Counted from the stretch's first letter, positions 1 to 12,866 are shown. The stretch: DNA of 64,000 nucleotides from Lamellibrachia satsuma (GCA_033239005.1 BSQZ01000035.1:5863501-5927500); one strand, 5' to 3'. Notes: generated by a model not told the origin, from the sequence alone. Numbers and translations are program-made.

Positions 1-1169
1 GCACCGGTCAGCCCGCAGACTGTCCATCGGTCAGCCGTCACATCCAGCCCGCCAGTCCCAGTGGACGCAGGGAAAAGCCTGCGGCTGTCATGGCAACGCT
101 AGCCGCCTCCCGTCCTGCCTGGTGATAAATCATTGAGGCGCACTTGCGAGTTGAACTTTCTACCCACCTGGGCTGGGTAGGCAAAGTAAAAAAGTCTGTT
201 AAAACAGCTTACACAGCAATGTAAAGACATCACAAAGTGAATATGCTTATTGTCAGAAAGATGACATTATTACCACACATTTTACACAAGCAAATGCACA
301 GCAGAAAATAAAACACAAACTTGTAATAAATTTTATTCACAGCACAAAAACAACCGTTTTTTTACACATCAGATTTGCAGATATTTCTTTTCGAAATACC
401 TTGACATAAAAGTTTTTATAAGGCAAAAAATAATGTCAAACAGCACTGTTTAAAACCATGCAACATTACTTTTTTATTTCCCACCCAGGTGCTATTCAAT
501 GACTTATATTACCTGACAGCCCTCAATATATTGCCATGCTCTCTGAAAACCTGTATCAACAGGAAGTTCCAAATATACTGTAATCTGCCCATTGTCCAAG
601 TCATCCTTGAGGGGGCAAACTATCCAGCATTGCCCCACAGAACACTCCAACATTACTGTACAAAGTCTGATTATTTTTTTCATAAAATCAGACTTTCTAC
701 CTTTAATGTACTGAGTTCTGGTCAACTTCATATACTTAATCTCCTGGCACCATCATATGAACTTATGGCTAGCACATATATTGGGAGCTTCCCATTATCT
801 TGAAAGCCCACTGCAAAGCATCAAGTTTGACTCCACTGCCAAAATTGTAGAGAATGACAAACAAACACATATATATCCCCAAGTGGCAAATTCACAATGT
901 TCAATAAAAAACACGGTTAATTTCACTAGTCTGAAGCTAGCGGATAGCTACAGTTGTAGTTCAATGGTTTCAACTTCCCTGAACCAAAGGTTCAGAAAAC
1001 TAACCTTTCCATGCACACAACCACATACGACTTCACCACCGAATACAGTTTTACACAGCAGTTGTGTGCCAGTGATTTCTTGTTATATTTTTCACTAATC
1101 TATTGTTTAAAGTGTGCATGAGTTGATCTGACACGCTGTAGGTTAACAAGAGCAAGGACATGAACTTAC
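1..1169. other. Left flank: downstream side of cyclin L exon 5, no exon seen
   Basis: This is intron sequence beyond the last visible cyclin L exon. The reading ends inside a tryptophan codon at 1170, so another exon must follow further left, but I find none of the expected cyclin-box continuation here. The first 180 bases are GC-richer than the rest and show no recognisable reading frame. A short minus-strand open frame at 504-731 matches nothing I know. Confidence 0.6.
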
Positions 1170-1234
1170 CATGAACACTGCACCAGTGGCTGGTTGCGCT
1201 CACATTCTAACACTTGCAGAAACATCACAATAAT
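1170..1234 (-). CDS. CCNL1: Cyclin L coding exon 5 (last one in the window)
   Basis: This exon is too short for a simple open-frame search. Acceptor ACACAG precedes codons for [15 protein letters not shown], and the exon ends in the middle of a tryptophan codon at donor GTAAGT. Residues and phase both fit the family. Confidence 0.92.
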
Positions 1235-4200
1235 CTGTGTGAGAAACACATTGCACATTAATAAACAGATATATGCCTAGGACTGTTATTTCTTGCCCTT
1301 TTGAATAGTGTCAGTGTAGCGACAAGTTAATCCCAGTTTCAAGATAAATCACTTGTCAGTATCCAACGTATGCTATTAGCGTTTCACTAGGCTGTCCATG
1401 CCCTGGTCTTCTGGACAGTCATAACTGTGGCATTTTAACAAAGTAACAGGGCTGTTGTCTCTCACTTTTCTGTAGCAGTAATTACAAAAAGAACTGGATT
1501 TGGGAACTTTGATTGCAAGTGTATCGTGCTACAATTACAGCAAAGTAGCAGTGCCTAGTGCACAGACTGGGAACTTCCTTGGTGCCACTTGTGCCAGGAC
1601 TAGCCTCACAGTTTCAGAGACAACTTTTCTAAAAATCACAGTACAGACATCCTTACATATAAATAAAGGACTGCCATATAGTTGCAGGGGGTCTTTGGTT
1701 GGAGGCTATTACCGACTAGTAACCAAAAACTGAGATAAAACAAAGGTGATAGAGACGGACCTTGTGAGGATGCTTAACGTGCACACAGAAGCCGAGCTCC
1801 TTCAGGATGCGCCGCTCCCCCTTGATCACCTGATTCTTCAGGTTGATGTAGTTCTGGTCGAGCAGCAGCGGCACAATGGTCCTGCAAGAAGATACAAGGC
1901 AACTCTGCAAACATTACACATGCACACATTCATTCACTGGTTCTCGCAACAATTCTTATTAAACATTCAGTAATAAAATAAAAGATGCAATATGAAGGTA
2001 CATACATAAACTGTGTACTTTCTTCCTTTGCACACAACCAGCCCAAGTCATGTTAACATCTAGCCTCTTGTGTCACTAGTCTTGAAAGCATTCCACAGTG
2101 GATTGTCTAGACAGTTCCTTCCTACATGTGCTGTACCATAATACATCACAACAGCACCCAATACAAAACGACTTAGTTCTAATATACAACTGCATGAAGG
2201 CACATTGGTAACATCTACCATTTCATACTTATGCAAAAACTAATTTTAAAACCATGTAGATCATTAAACACAACCCATGCAGCCAACTACGTCATTCTTG
2301 CTGTTCTTTGGCAGCCTCTGGCACGAAGAACACAACACGCACTTATTTCGTAAATACAACAGGGATGTGACAATGTCGCAACTAATTTAGAAAATGTTGG
2401 CATACACTCATCACTATCGACATCATCTATTATGTGACTTGCAGAGTTCAATGCGTGTGCAAGCCCTAAGCTTTGCCACACCGATTTGTCACATTAAGAC
2501 ATCTCTGGAGATTCTCAGCAAGTGAAAACAATTACTAACCCTAAACCAGTTGACACACCCAAGTTTTCAAAACTGCATTCCGTATTCTTGGTACATGTTT
2601 TATAAATGAAGTAAGGATGAAAGAACTGTTTTAAACAAGCACATAATAAAATAATAGTTTATCTGATGAATTCATCAAGACCAATTAATACATCTGCAAA
2701 AATGAGCTAACATATGGTAGACGATACTAGACGGTTCTGAAATGAGCTAACATATGGTAGACGATACTAGACGGTTCTGAAATGAGTGAAAATTTGATTG
2801 CAGGTTTATAAATGCAACAATGTTAACCAGAGCTTGTGCCTGCGATCTGCAGTTATCATTTAGCGCTCAGGATTATAAGGCATTGAAATACACTAATTAA
2901 ACACAGCATATACAATGCTGAACCGCATGACAAATTCTGATATCTCATCAATGTAAACAAAGCCAATATTTGAGGGCCTACTTGCTTAAAACTATGTTAT
3001 TGTTTCATAATAACTACAACACAATTTTTTTTAACTTCAGATGCACTTTTACTTTTTTTATCAAAGTAATAACTTAAAAATTTTATATTTGTCATCTTTG
3101 TAGTAAACAGTTTTGAACTACACAAAGAAACTGCCAATGTGTAGTCACCCATCAGGCATGTTGTTGTTACCTACAAAGTGTTATTTGACACTATTTTACC
3201 TCTCAACAAACGAGTTGTCTCTCCAGATATTTCAGTCAGCCTCCATCAGTGAACTGACTTTGCTAAGGGTGACACCAGTCCAAGACTGCCTGGGGAGCTG
3301 CTGGCTGACGTCTTGGATCAGGGCAGGTTTCATTCTATGATGTTTATTGCTTCTTCCTATCAAGTCATGCTTTTAGCCAAGTCAGTCCACTAATGAAACC
3401 CGAGGCATTCAGCCAAAATATCTGGAGAAACCCAAGTTTCTCATGAGGAAAAACAGTGTCCAATTTGACTTTCCAAGAGACAGAAACATCCATTCAAGGT
3501 ACACAGTTTTACACCTGAAAAGTAATAGTAAAATCAGGTATCAAGGCACACAAACTGTCTGTAATCTAACTGTGATTACATTTGAATTGATGTCATATGA
3601 TTTACAGCAGATTTTCCCTATATGTATGTCACCCACCCAATGACCTCCTCCCAATTCATTTAAATTACTAGAATATTTCAGTTTTCATGTTGCAAGGTGA
3701 TGTAACAGGTCACCCCAAAAAATTTCTGAAATACCATCCGACACTGGCCCAGTTGTTCTGACAAAACTGAAAATTCAACTAATGACAGTGTTCACTTGCG
3801 CATGGTGCTTCTTTCATTATCCCTGCTTTTTAAGTGTCTGCAATTGTGTTTACTAATGAACCAACACTGGTGGAATACGACGCAGATGTAATTGAATAGC
3901 AAAAAGAAACACTTACATATAGTGTAGGAGGGTACTGACCTTACAGTTATTGCCAGGGGTGAGGGTGGCATTTAGTCAAAACAGGAAGGAATGTCTGCAG
4001 GAAGTGTGGTTCCTTAGAAAACATGAACAAAGTTATTAACTATGGATTGGAATTTACGTTAATCTTGGATAGTCATTAGTTTCCTGACACGAATATACAA
4101 TACTCATTACAGCTACACATTAGAGCTGATCTTGGAGTGATTCCTTCAAGGTTGTAGCATTTAACACACAGACGGCAGACTCCACTTCCACTACATATCA

Positions 4201-7200
4201 CTGTGACCATGCCAGACTTGGCAGATGACTGGTCACGACTCACAAACACCTAAATTATTCATCAATAGTTGCCTAAACAATCAAACCATCCTTGCCACTA
4301 GGGAGACTGCAGAGTACAACAGTGCCCCTGGCAGATAACCCTGTTGAAATGTGGAACTTTCGTTTAACCAATGGGCTATGTCCCTACGATTTTCGGGCAT
4401 TTAGGATGTGGCCAATAGTGGATGATGCCACGTGTAATGTTCGGGAAGTAACTGAACTTTAATTGGCAGTAGACCCGTTGACGTTGGTTACACGGGTAAT
4501 TCCTAAACGCATGTAGTTCCCAGAAAGACGTCGACCAAGACAGGAAGTGGGACAAAGTACAAATAAGTCAGCCTTTATTCACACATGGCGTGGGAAAAAC
4601 TGAAAGTTCAACGTTTCAACAGGTTTATCTGCCAGGGATAATATAGTACCACCGCTGATTATGAATGGATAATTCAAATGAATCAAGCCAACACCGGATT
4701 CTTCGAGAATGTCATTCACATATTTGTCTTCACACCTAACAAAATAATCAGTGTCGGTGTTGTTGGTCTTCAAAACAGTAAAATTCAACCACGGCTACTA
4801 ACAGATGGAAAATGTAGAATCTCAATAGTCAAACTCAGGGTGCACAAATAAAACAAAATGCAGGTTTCAGCAAATCTATCAAATAATCTCATTTATGATT
4901 CATATAGTCTCCCATTTCTTTCAAATAGTGACAATCATTATAATGCATCTTAGAAGGTCACTGTAAAACACCACCATTCAGTAGTAATTCCGTTTTTTTT
5001 GCACCCCACATGGTAGTGTAACAACGCTTGCTGTACATCTTTGGATAAAGTTAGGGTGACATAATGTGATGCCACCTTACTGTGCTTGGATAATAAAGAC
5101 AATTTTTTTAAAACAGGTCTGCAACAGTAACTCAAGTTAAACAAACTTCATGTGTGTGAAACACATGCAACATGCACATCATTTGCCATCTTCTTGGCTC
5201 AAAGGATATCATTACAAATGTGAGGACTGGTATTGCAAGTGTCCTGTGGTGCACCTATACATAAGTGGTGCACCTATACATAAGTGGTGCTACATACCAA
5301 TGACAAGAGCTTGGTACAAATTCCAGTGTGGTGAACACCACTAAATGAAATTAATCACAAACATTCAAATTCAAGAGCTACACTTTCTTTGGCATTACAT
5401 AAGCAGTAAGTATTTCAGCAGAAAATATTCATGCAAATTTTTCATAAAATCTATGAAACAGTGAAACAAACTGTGAAACAGAACTATCAATAAGAAACTT
5501 GTGTTCATACTGAGAAGGCAATAGACCAATAAGACTTGATTGTAGGGTCTATAAATAGGTAATTTTTTTCATAATTGCAAGATAGGCCAAATTTCAAGAA
5601 TACCAGCCGAGTTGCACGGGACAAAAAGACATCTGCAAGAGCTGGACTCCTTGAACTACCATGTCAAGTTTTGGTAGTGCAATGGCAATGAACTTCATGC
5701 TCCAATAATTATGCACAGGCCCCAACTAAGCTTTTATACCCAGTGGCCCATCTGGCCAGTAGCTTTTAAAAGTTACTGGCCCCAAATTTTTGTTTTATAA
5801 ATCAGAAATTTTTTTTGCAATACATTGCATTACAAATTGAAGGATGTGAGTCTGGCCGTTATTTCTTTTGCTGATGGTGATTTACTATTACGTTTTCTGT
5901 CAGTATTCCACATGGCAGACAATGTTGCTGTTGGAATCTTGAGATTCAGATGCCCGTCGAAGCAGCAGCAGGTTGCATTTTGAGAACAATGGGTGACGTT
6001 GCCATGCATACCGTATGCATTTTTGACAATCTGTATCGCGTTGCAGGTATTTATACTCGAAAATATGACGGCGAACTGGATCTGACACGGTATATAAATT
6101 TGACTATTACAGTTGCGTTTTATTTCTTTCAACTATAAAGCTTTGCACTGAAGTACAAAGTTATGGTAAACTTAGCTGTGCTCTAGCGGCTCCTGGAATG
6201 AATGTTGCTGTGACACTTAGCACTTTCACCGAGATCAGTCATCGACTCGGCATGTTGAAGGTGTATGACGATAACCAATACGTATCACATAGAAGAAAAT
6301 GATGCAATATAACGGTAACACTGTGGAACTCTAGTAAAATAATAGGAGTCTGCAATGCACGAGCTTCACTATGTTGCTAGTAGTGATGCCATGCAGACTA
6401 TTTTGTGAAACTCATACATATCAAAAACAAGATGGCAACTATATGAAGCAAAAAAACGAAGTCAGACGATATGAAGACTGTGTTTAATTGCAGCGCTGGG
6501 GTGGATGGCAAGGACAAGTGACTGAAACTTTTAAACTCTTTGGGTGATGCTAGTAACTTAGATCTACTTCTTGACTATGTTCTTGACGATGTCTTAGATC
6601 AGTGATCTTTTTAAGCTTTCGGTTACAGTCCCTTGCTTGAATTTTTTACAAACGTTAAAATCTAAGGTCCCATCCCCGAAATCTACTCCAGAATCAGCAC
6701 CATACACAGCCCTAAAAAGCACTCCCTTATACGACCCCAGATTTGATGTAGACGACCGGGACTGTCCACCGGACACCAATTTAGACATGATGAGGGGGAC
6801 TCAGCACTGGACATAATGATGGTATTATCAGAACTTGTGTTGGACATGAAATAGGAACACCTAAGGCGACCTTGTGAATTTTCAGTAAAATACCCATTTT
6901 AGTGAAAATTGCAAAAAATTACTTGGTAATAATGCTGTAAAAAGCAAATACTTGTTTTAATCCATAATCTTTTACGAGGGTCAAAAAAATTGTTGGTACA
7001 AGAATACTGGAAGATTTCACTGAGATCAGTCAATAAGTAAGTGGCTTGTGAATTTTCAGTAAACTGTCCATTTTAATAAAAATTGCTAAAATTACTTGTT
7101 CATACAAAAAAGCAAATACTTTTTCTATATTTCAATTCGTTATTGAGAAAATGGTTGGTACACCATTGGAAGATTTCATTGAGATCAGTCAATAAGAAGG

Positions 7201-10200
7201 GGTGGTAACCAAGAGGTAAGCCCAATTTCTGTAATGAAATCATTACACGTGAATTTCTCATGTTGGCATTTCGGATATCGAATACATTCAAATGAGCATA
7301 ACCATGGCTATATTGCTCATAAGAATAATATAATTTTGGCATCATAGTCAAGCCCTTCTTCTCTGCTTTGTAAACATATAAAAACGTTTTTGCATTTTGT
7401 CTGGTTTTATGGAGATGGGTCACACAACTTTGTGGAAATTCTGTAAGTGGACAAATCCATTCTAATATTACAGAACTCCACAACACAGTGGATATGTAAT
7501 GAAAGTATTTCAATCAGAAGTTACCCAACAAATAGCAGCACGAAAGAGAGCATGAGAGAAAACATGAGTATATCATTGTATATAACTCAAAACTGCACAG
7601 CACAAAACTCAGAATTCCACTTACCACCACCAACATGACTGTAAGTTTCCATCTTTAGCCATGTGCAGATTTTGGCCACTTACTTGTACAATTCTGGCTC
7701 CTCGTGTCAAGCAGCATATTGATTGTTGACTGGTGCCAATACATGGCTTGGCTATAACACTGCATCGATACCATCTCACATGGACTGGCTGATGATAAAG
7801 TCAGATAAACAGGAACAGTATACTGCTACTCAACCACACAAGAAGTTTCAACGCTGCAACAAGCGCAGTACATTTTCTGTGGTTCAACATACCAGTTTGG
7901 GGAGTTCCGACCGACCAGCAATGTAACTGACAGTGCAGATTAATGATGAAGTATCTTTGTTTTGTATGCTTTGCATATGAATAACACTCATCAAATGTGT
8001 ACCAGGAAATGCATCCTACAAAACCAACAATGATAGAAAGCTTCATCAAATAAAGCTTTAATGATAAAACAGCTTTGTGTAAAGGTACATATAATAATGT
8101 AAGCGACTTAGCGTCAACTCAACACAGCAAACATCCAGCAACAGATTAGTAACAATGTCAATATTTCGTCCATTGCATGCCATGTACAGTATGTAAACTA
8201 TACATGTGGTGCTATAACTGTGACACTAGAGGCTAGATGGCTAACGATGACAGAAAGGGCAACATACAAACCGTGACAATACCAACCATGAGAGATGCTC
8301 TGAGTGAACTCAGGCCAACAGTGCAGTGCTTGCATGTTTGCTCAGTTCGACAAGTTCTTCAGCATGGCAGTTGTGTGTGCTTACATCACACACTGGCAAG
8401 GGAAGAAAGAACACAACGTATATATATGTATAGACATCACCCACATCAAACTCTTGTCTGGTTTTGTTGCTCAAATACATCCTCCTTGTACAACAATGGA
8501 CAGTTCCCACAAGGAAGACATTCAAATACAAGAAATTGTGCCACCAATGTCAATTAAACTTTGACTTAATATATACATATATTCTAAGTGTTTGAGAGGA
8601 CTTTAAAGGCACACAAAACCAGAGATTTTTTTGCAGTTTCTCTACACCTTCAATACATTGGAAAGCTGTGCCACTGGATGCTGTTATGACAATTGTACCT
8701 GCCAGAAAATCAAACTTACCAAAGTACATAGTGGTTGGATTGAAAAATAATTCCTTGATGTAGCTCACAGCTACTGGCAATTCTACGTGTTCATCAAAGT
8801 ACCTGTTTGTTGATTTGCCAACGGAACATTCACACAGTTTGTGCAAAATTACACCACCTACCCATAAATGCAATACCCAGTAGACAGATTATGAATGGTA
8901 CAAATCATCCCATTTTATCTTAATCATCTATTATTTTAACTGAATTTAAAGAATACTTTTGGGGTAAGTCCAGTGAGAAAACACCACATTTTATAAAATG
9001 TGCAACACATGCGTATTTATTCAAAAACATTCAACTGGCAACAACTGCCTATTAAGATCAAGTTAGCAATTTTAGCTACTGCTGACAACTGCTGCCATCA
9101 ATCACTGACAGACATGAGTCAATAAAAGCTGACTTAATGGCCACAGGAAATGATAAACAGACCTTATTAATAATTAACTCCAACAAACATTTTATCTGAC
9201 AAATTGCCATACCACCAAAATAACTGTTATATAAAACATTTAGAAAAAGGAACGTTTTCCAAACTGAATATCGGAAAATATATTTTTAATGTCTGTTTAG
9301 AGGAAATTGTGCTGAACTTCCAACTGCAAATTTAGAAGTCCTTGCAATGCAGTCAGCGATGTTTAATATCACAGGGAAAGGAGGAACTGATTTTATTCTC
9401 AGTCAAGACACATTTCCAAGCCAGACTGAAGATGAAAAAATGTCTGCTGCAGTAGGAGGGAAAATCAGGATAAGAAAGGTTAAAGTTAGAAGAATGTTTA
9501 CTTGAAACTGCAGATCTATTTACCAAGACACAAACACATAGCCTGTTTGTATGGACACATTACCATTTATATTCACTGGTTGCAAAACTGGTGATTATTT
9601 TCTGCAGACCAAGGCAAGTAATTTTGATACAGATTCTATGCGTGAATGAAACAATTCAGGGCATTATTGACGATTGTAGGCAGTGATCAGTGGTAGCCAG
9701 CAGTAAATGAACAGACCCTATAAAGCAGATACTTACTTTCCATTTCTCATCAGCTTGATGTGATGAAATACATTAATGACATCTCGGATCCGTCGAGGAG
9801 CCTCCTCAATTTTTGAAGCCAGGTTCACACAAGCCATTGCAACAACCTACAGCACATATACCATTCACAATGATGAATAACATCACTTGCATTATTACAC
9901 TCACTTGATGGGCTAGCTTAGATGCTGTACAACAAACAGCAGCAGCAAACGCAGAAGCATCGATTCAGCTGCAACAAAATCTAGATCCACCTAGGTGAAT
10001 CCAACATACTGTTAGTACTAAAGCGTAAAAGCCAATATATATAAAATTTCAAAGCAACAAGATACTTACCTCCATAGTATGCTTAATGAAGGACTTTGCA
10101 TGGTAAAATCGCTGGAAAAGTACTTGTCCTGTTGCCATTGCAACCTAAAATGAGACAAAAAGGCAGAGTCAGAAATTGTATAAGGTTTGGTTCATGTATC

Positions 10201-10908
10201 AAATTTACGGTTAACGCTAGGCATAGGAGATAACGATTTTTTATTTAAGTTTTTGTAAATTGCAATCGTTAAATTGAAGTTAGAGTAACTTCCATGGGAC
10301 ATGTATATATGTATGGTAGATATGAAATGTTTGCCAGTTCTAGTGACTAGTCTCTACGTGGTCGTTTTCATGGTTAGGTCAGAATAGAAAGTAAGTAAAG
10401 AAACAGATCGCCAAGAGAATTAGAATTCATACCGTGTGGCATTGTTTGTGTGAATCGTTTTGTGTACATAGACACAGCCATAGTTAATATGTAGGCCATG
10501 AAAGAGTCCACGTATTTTATATAATCAACATGGGGCCGGGCATTGTTGTAATGCTCCTACGCCATATATTAAACGAAAATGCAATACAACAAATGCCCAG
10601 GTTGATTAATATAAACTACGCGACACGGTCCCATAAATGTATTATTACGATGATACATTTTGTGTAGAGAGAATGCCGCTAGTGCGTGCTATCGATCAAC
10701 TGACCTGAGGTAACTTGAGCAAGATGCCGGATGTCTGTATTAGCTCGCATCCCAATATTCGCAAATCCATCTCTGTTTCACTGTCTAGTCCATCTAACAT
10801 AGACGGTGTCGGTGATAACTTATCTTGTGGAAGAAGTACATTCTGAAGAGTCAGAATAACCTCACTAAACTCACGAACATTCAACAAATTTCCTTCCGAG
10901 TCGGCCAT
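1170..10908 (-). CDS. CCNL1: Cyclin L (CCNL1 type), exons 1-5; 3' part outside the window
   Basis: Cyclin L partners CDK11/CDK12-type kinases in the nucleus and acts in transcription and pre-mRNA splicing. Five exons read without a break: 10705-10908, 10070-10144, 9737-9846, 1761-1881 and 1170-1234. All use GT donors and AG acceptors and all phases agree. They encode about 191 residues: a short N-terminus, then the cyclin box with [62 protein letters not shown] and [10 protein letters not shown], all hallmarks of the cyclin L family. The reading stops mid-codon, so the second cyclin repeat and the RS-rich tail lie off-window. The start codon sits in a CAAAATGGCC context that resembles a YY1 site and is the only in-frame methionine before the conserved block. 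The 7.85-kb third intron holds repeats. Identification is firm; which paralogue name applies is less so. Confidence 0.95.
1761..1881 (-). CDS. CCNL1: Cyclin L coding exon 4
   Basis: Its first base completes the split lysine codon. It then encodes [13 protein letters not shown] through [11 protein letters not shown]. The acceptor is CTTGCAG and the donor is GTCCGT. Confidence 0.95.
2701..2780. repeat. Perfect 40-bp tandem duplication in intron 4-3 region
   Basis: The unit starting AATGAGCTAACATATGG occurs twice head to tail without a visible mismatch, which indicates a recent duplication inside the large cyclin L intron. Confidence 0.9.
5245..5289. repeat. 19-bp tandem duplication
   Basis: The unit GTGGTGCACCTATACATAA occurs twice, followed by the start of a third copy. 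It lies in the cyclin L intron. Confidence 0.85.
5731..6180 (-). repeat. Dispersed repeat family, copy A
   Basis: This segment begins with an AGTGGCCCA-n-GGCCAGTAG motif. It contains a minus-strand open frame (5830-6132) whose C-terminal part, TLSAMWN through [12 protein letters not shown], recurs in the opposite orientation at 47627-47821. The flanking stretch with GTACAAAGTTA and TTTATTTCTTTC is also shared in inverted orientation with 47490-47560. Shorter pieces occur near 11868, 25697 and 40668. I do not recognise the family; it could be a non-autonomous DNA transposon or the tail of a retroelement. Confidence 0.6.
6870..7200. repeat. Degenerate tandem duplication, period about 170 bp
   Basis: TGTGAATTTTCAGTAAA, AAAGCAAATACTT and GAGATCAGTCAATAAG each occur twice in the same order, so the segment was duplicated and then diverged. 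A further GAGATCAGTC occurs near 6232. Confidence 0.75.
7201..9736. other. Cyclin L intron 3, right part; no exon recognised
   Basis: No conserved exon was found. A minus-strand open frame at 8550-8873 (107 codons) and overlapping plus and minus frames at 8237-8564 match no family that I know, and I do not call them genes. Sequence composition is ordinary AT-rich intron. Confidence 0.5.
9737..9846 (-). CDS. CCNL1: Cyclin L coding exon 3
   Basis: It encodes the highly conserved stretch [20 protein letters not shown], between acceptor CTGTAG and donor GTAAGT. The exon ends two bases into a lysine codon. Confidence 0.96.
10070..10144 (-). CDS. CCNL1: Cyclin L coding exon 2
   Basis: It has 25 codons reading [13 protein letters not shown] through KHTME, between acceptor TTTTAG and donor GTAAGT. 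The phase is 0 on both sides. Confidence 0.95.
10705..10908 (-). CDS. CCNL1: Cyclin L coding exon 1
   Basis: It holds the start codon and 68 codons and ends at LLKLPQ with donor GTCAGT. It contains [11 protein letters not shown] and RILGCELIQ, the beginning of the cyclin box. Confidence 0.95.
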
Positions 10909-11129
10909 TTTGGACGTTGTGAGAACGATTAAAAGTAGTTCCTAGTGAACTTCTAGTTACGCCAACTATGCAAATTATTATGTCATTGTTGTACATTTGT
11001 ACAACAAGTCAAAATTTACGTTATACAAATGCTATATTTTGGGAAAGTTTACCAGTAATTATAATATACACGAAGTCTATATGTCGCACTATTTCCCTTA
11101 AATAACCAAGAGGTTGTGAAAGGGTTCGA

Positions 11130-11137
11130 TGACGTCA
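11130..11137. promoter_or_regulatory. Consensus CRE (TGACGTCA) upstream of cyclin L
   Basis: The full palindromic cAMP-response element lies about 220 bp upstream of the cyclin L start codon, with a half-site variant TACGTCAT near 11168. This is where a proximal promoter would lie. Occupancy by CREB/ATF factors is inference. Confidence 0.45.
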
Positions 11138-11540
11138 CTGTGCCCAGGCGGTCTCGCGGAAGTCATACGTCATAAATGAGAGCTGGTTTGACCAATGACG
11201 CTCGTTGTTTACATAAATTTAATGTAAATTGTGGACAGGCTAATATTTCTTTTCTCACAAGTAATGTTCAGTCATTTCCGATGTTGTGTGCAAGGCGACG
11301 CATGCAACTTTCGGAAAATAACGCATATCAGCCGTATTTTGACTGTTACTGTCGTTTGGCGATGCCGATCGAGGCAAGCTTCCACTCCTCGAACAAATTT
11401 AAATATTAATTCCGCTTTATTTTGTGAATTGTTTAAACTTTTGAATGGTTTCTTATGCAATGTATCTGTTGATGTAAATACCCATATTATGTAGGTATGC
11501 ATCCGGGTTCCGTCCACAGAGTTACATCATATTTTACTAA

Positions 11541-11627
11541 CATGTGTGTGCGTGTGCGTGTGCGTGTGCGTGTGCGTGTGCGTGTCTGTGCATGTGTGGT
11601 GCGTGTGTGCGTGCGTGCGTGCGTGTC
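11541..11627. repeat. (GTGTGC)n / (GCGT)n microsatellite
   Basis: Runs of GTGCGT and GTGTGC are followed by GCGTGCGTGCGT. Open frames across it encode only RVRV repeats and are not genes. Confidence 0.9.
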
Positions 11628-11867
11628 AAATAGTAGCACTACATCGTGGAACTTGGATAATCGAGGATATAGGCTTTCCTAGGTTCAAAATCCGAGCTCC
11701 TTTCGGTTTTAGGTGAACACGAACTCGATCAGCACTCACGAATTAAGCCACTGATCTCTACGTACATAGCATGTCAACCCACGCGCTGGAGTGAAATGTT
11801 ATCATATTATATAACCTCTGCCATAATCGATATTCCTCTTCAAGCCAATTGACATTAAGCTTTTGTA

Positions 11868-11940
11868 GTTAGTGGCCCAGCGGGCCATTAGATTCGAAGA
11901 GTTACTGCCCCCCCCAAAAAAAAATTACTGGCCCGGATAT
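11868..11940. repeat. Short copy of the AGTGGCCCA repeat family
   Basis: AGTGGCCCAGCGGGCCATTAG followed by AGTTACTG matches the start of the copy at 5731 (AGTGGCCCATCTGGCCAGTAG, then AGTTACTGGCCCC). It abuts the left end of Polinton element 1. Confidence 0.6.
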
Positions 11941-11984
11941 AAAACATAGAATGTGTGCAATGCTTTTACACCATGGGAGTAGTA

Positions 11985-12165
11985 GACGTACGTTTTTGAC
12001 CGAGCAAATCCGGGCCCCATGTGTCTGAACGACTTCCGGTTGCGCGCGCAGCCAATCAGAGCGGCCCCTGACGGCTGTAGGAACACCACAAACCGTGCGC
12101 AACGCCCCTAGCGACTGTAGGAGTACCGACAGATAACTAGTAGCCATCGATAGTGGCCATAGGAG
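11985..12165 (+). repeat. Element 1 left terminal inverted repeat
   Basis: It starts near GACGTACGTTTTTGACCGAG and ends near CATAGGAG. The reverse complement of 25461-25641 matches over about 180 bp with roughly a dozen scattered differences. The GC-rich block GCGCGCGCAGCCAATCAGAG is shared. Confidence 0.92.
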
Positions 12166-12171
12166 CGACTG

Positions 12172-12270
12172 TCTGTTAACAGCGGTCATTAATAGGATCA
12201 TTAATAGCTGAGATGAAAGAGTAAGTTAACAGTGGTCATTAACAGGGTCATTAATAACTGAGATCAAAGG
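12172..12270. repeat. Subterminal direct repeat, about 50 bp x2
   Basis: GTTAACAG-GGTCATTAA and AGGATCATTAATAGCTGAGAT recur as GTTAACAGTGGTCATTAA and CATTAATAACTGAGAT just inside the left terminal repeat. Such subterminal repeats can be replication or integrase sites in this class; here that role is inference. Confidence 0.7.
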
Positions 12271-12401
12271 ACCTAACGAGGAGACGAGAAACGAACAAAA
12301 CACGATATCGTACGAGTGCACACGTATTTTATTGAACAACACAAGCAGCATGGCGATGCAGCATGGGTAGCGTGTAATATCACGACAACTATGACGATGA
12401 A

Positions 12402-12560
12402 GATGAGGCGACTTGCGGATGTTGACCATGACACCAGAGGTCGCGAGCTTAGGGGTGTCTCCACCTCGCCAGAGGCTCGAGGGTGACGATGAGGCGACTT
12501 GCGGATGTTGACCATCACGCCAGAGAGCTTACGGGCGGTGTGTCCACCTCGCCAGAGGCT
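12402..12560. repeat. 86-bp direct repeat, subterminal
   Basis: GATGAGGCGACTTGCGGATG with the following CCAGAG and CTCCACCTCGCCAGAGGCTC blocks occurs twice with period 86. Element 2 has an equivalent doubled block at about 26592-26710, so the duplication predates or recurs in both copies. Confidence 0.75.
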
Positions 12561-12562
12561 CA

Positions 12563-12866
12563 TCAATCGATGTACGAAGTGTGATAGTACAGTCGGCCTT
12601 GTCGCATCTGTTTAAGCCAATCAAACACGCGGCAATCGTTAGCAACTAGATCGGTGCCGAATACGTTGATACAAGTTCTCATTGGAAAGCCGTTACAACG
12701 AAGCAATAGAAAAGCTACGCAATATTGTCCACGAACGTTAGACAGAGGACTCTGAAGTCTCTTGCTATTATGAGTCCACTCGGAACAATGTTCGTTCATG
12801 AAGGTGCGGAAGGCCGCGTGACGTGGCGGCAGGCCGTACGAGCAGAAGTAATCGCTGGTATTGCAC
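12563..12866 (-). pseudogene. Adenain/Ulp1-like maturation cysteine protease, C-terminal fragment
   Basis: In Polintons this enzyme cleaves virion precursors, like the adenovirus protease. The visible part reads YGLPPRHAAFRTFM, an LQSPLS motif, then GQYCVAFLLLRCNGFPMRT containing the nucleophile cysteine, and INVFGTDLVANDCRVFDWL. The N-terminal half with the catalytic histidine is absent: upstream, the reading runs into the remnant of a different gene at 12867. A better-preserved N-terminal side exists in element 2 at 26745-27180. The methionine at 12892 belongs to the junction and is not the native start. Non-functional. Confidence 0.75.

Noticed and set aside
1..731. Search for cyclin L exon 6 at the left edge
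   Set aside because: No sequence there encodes the expected continuation after the split Trp codon; the frame at 504-731 has no cyclin features.
8237..8873. Overlapping open frames in cyclin L intron 3 as a nested gene
   Set aside because: No recognisable domain, no clear splice structure, and frames on both strands look equally open.
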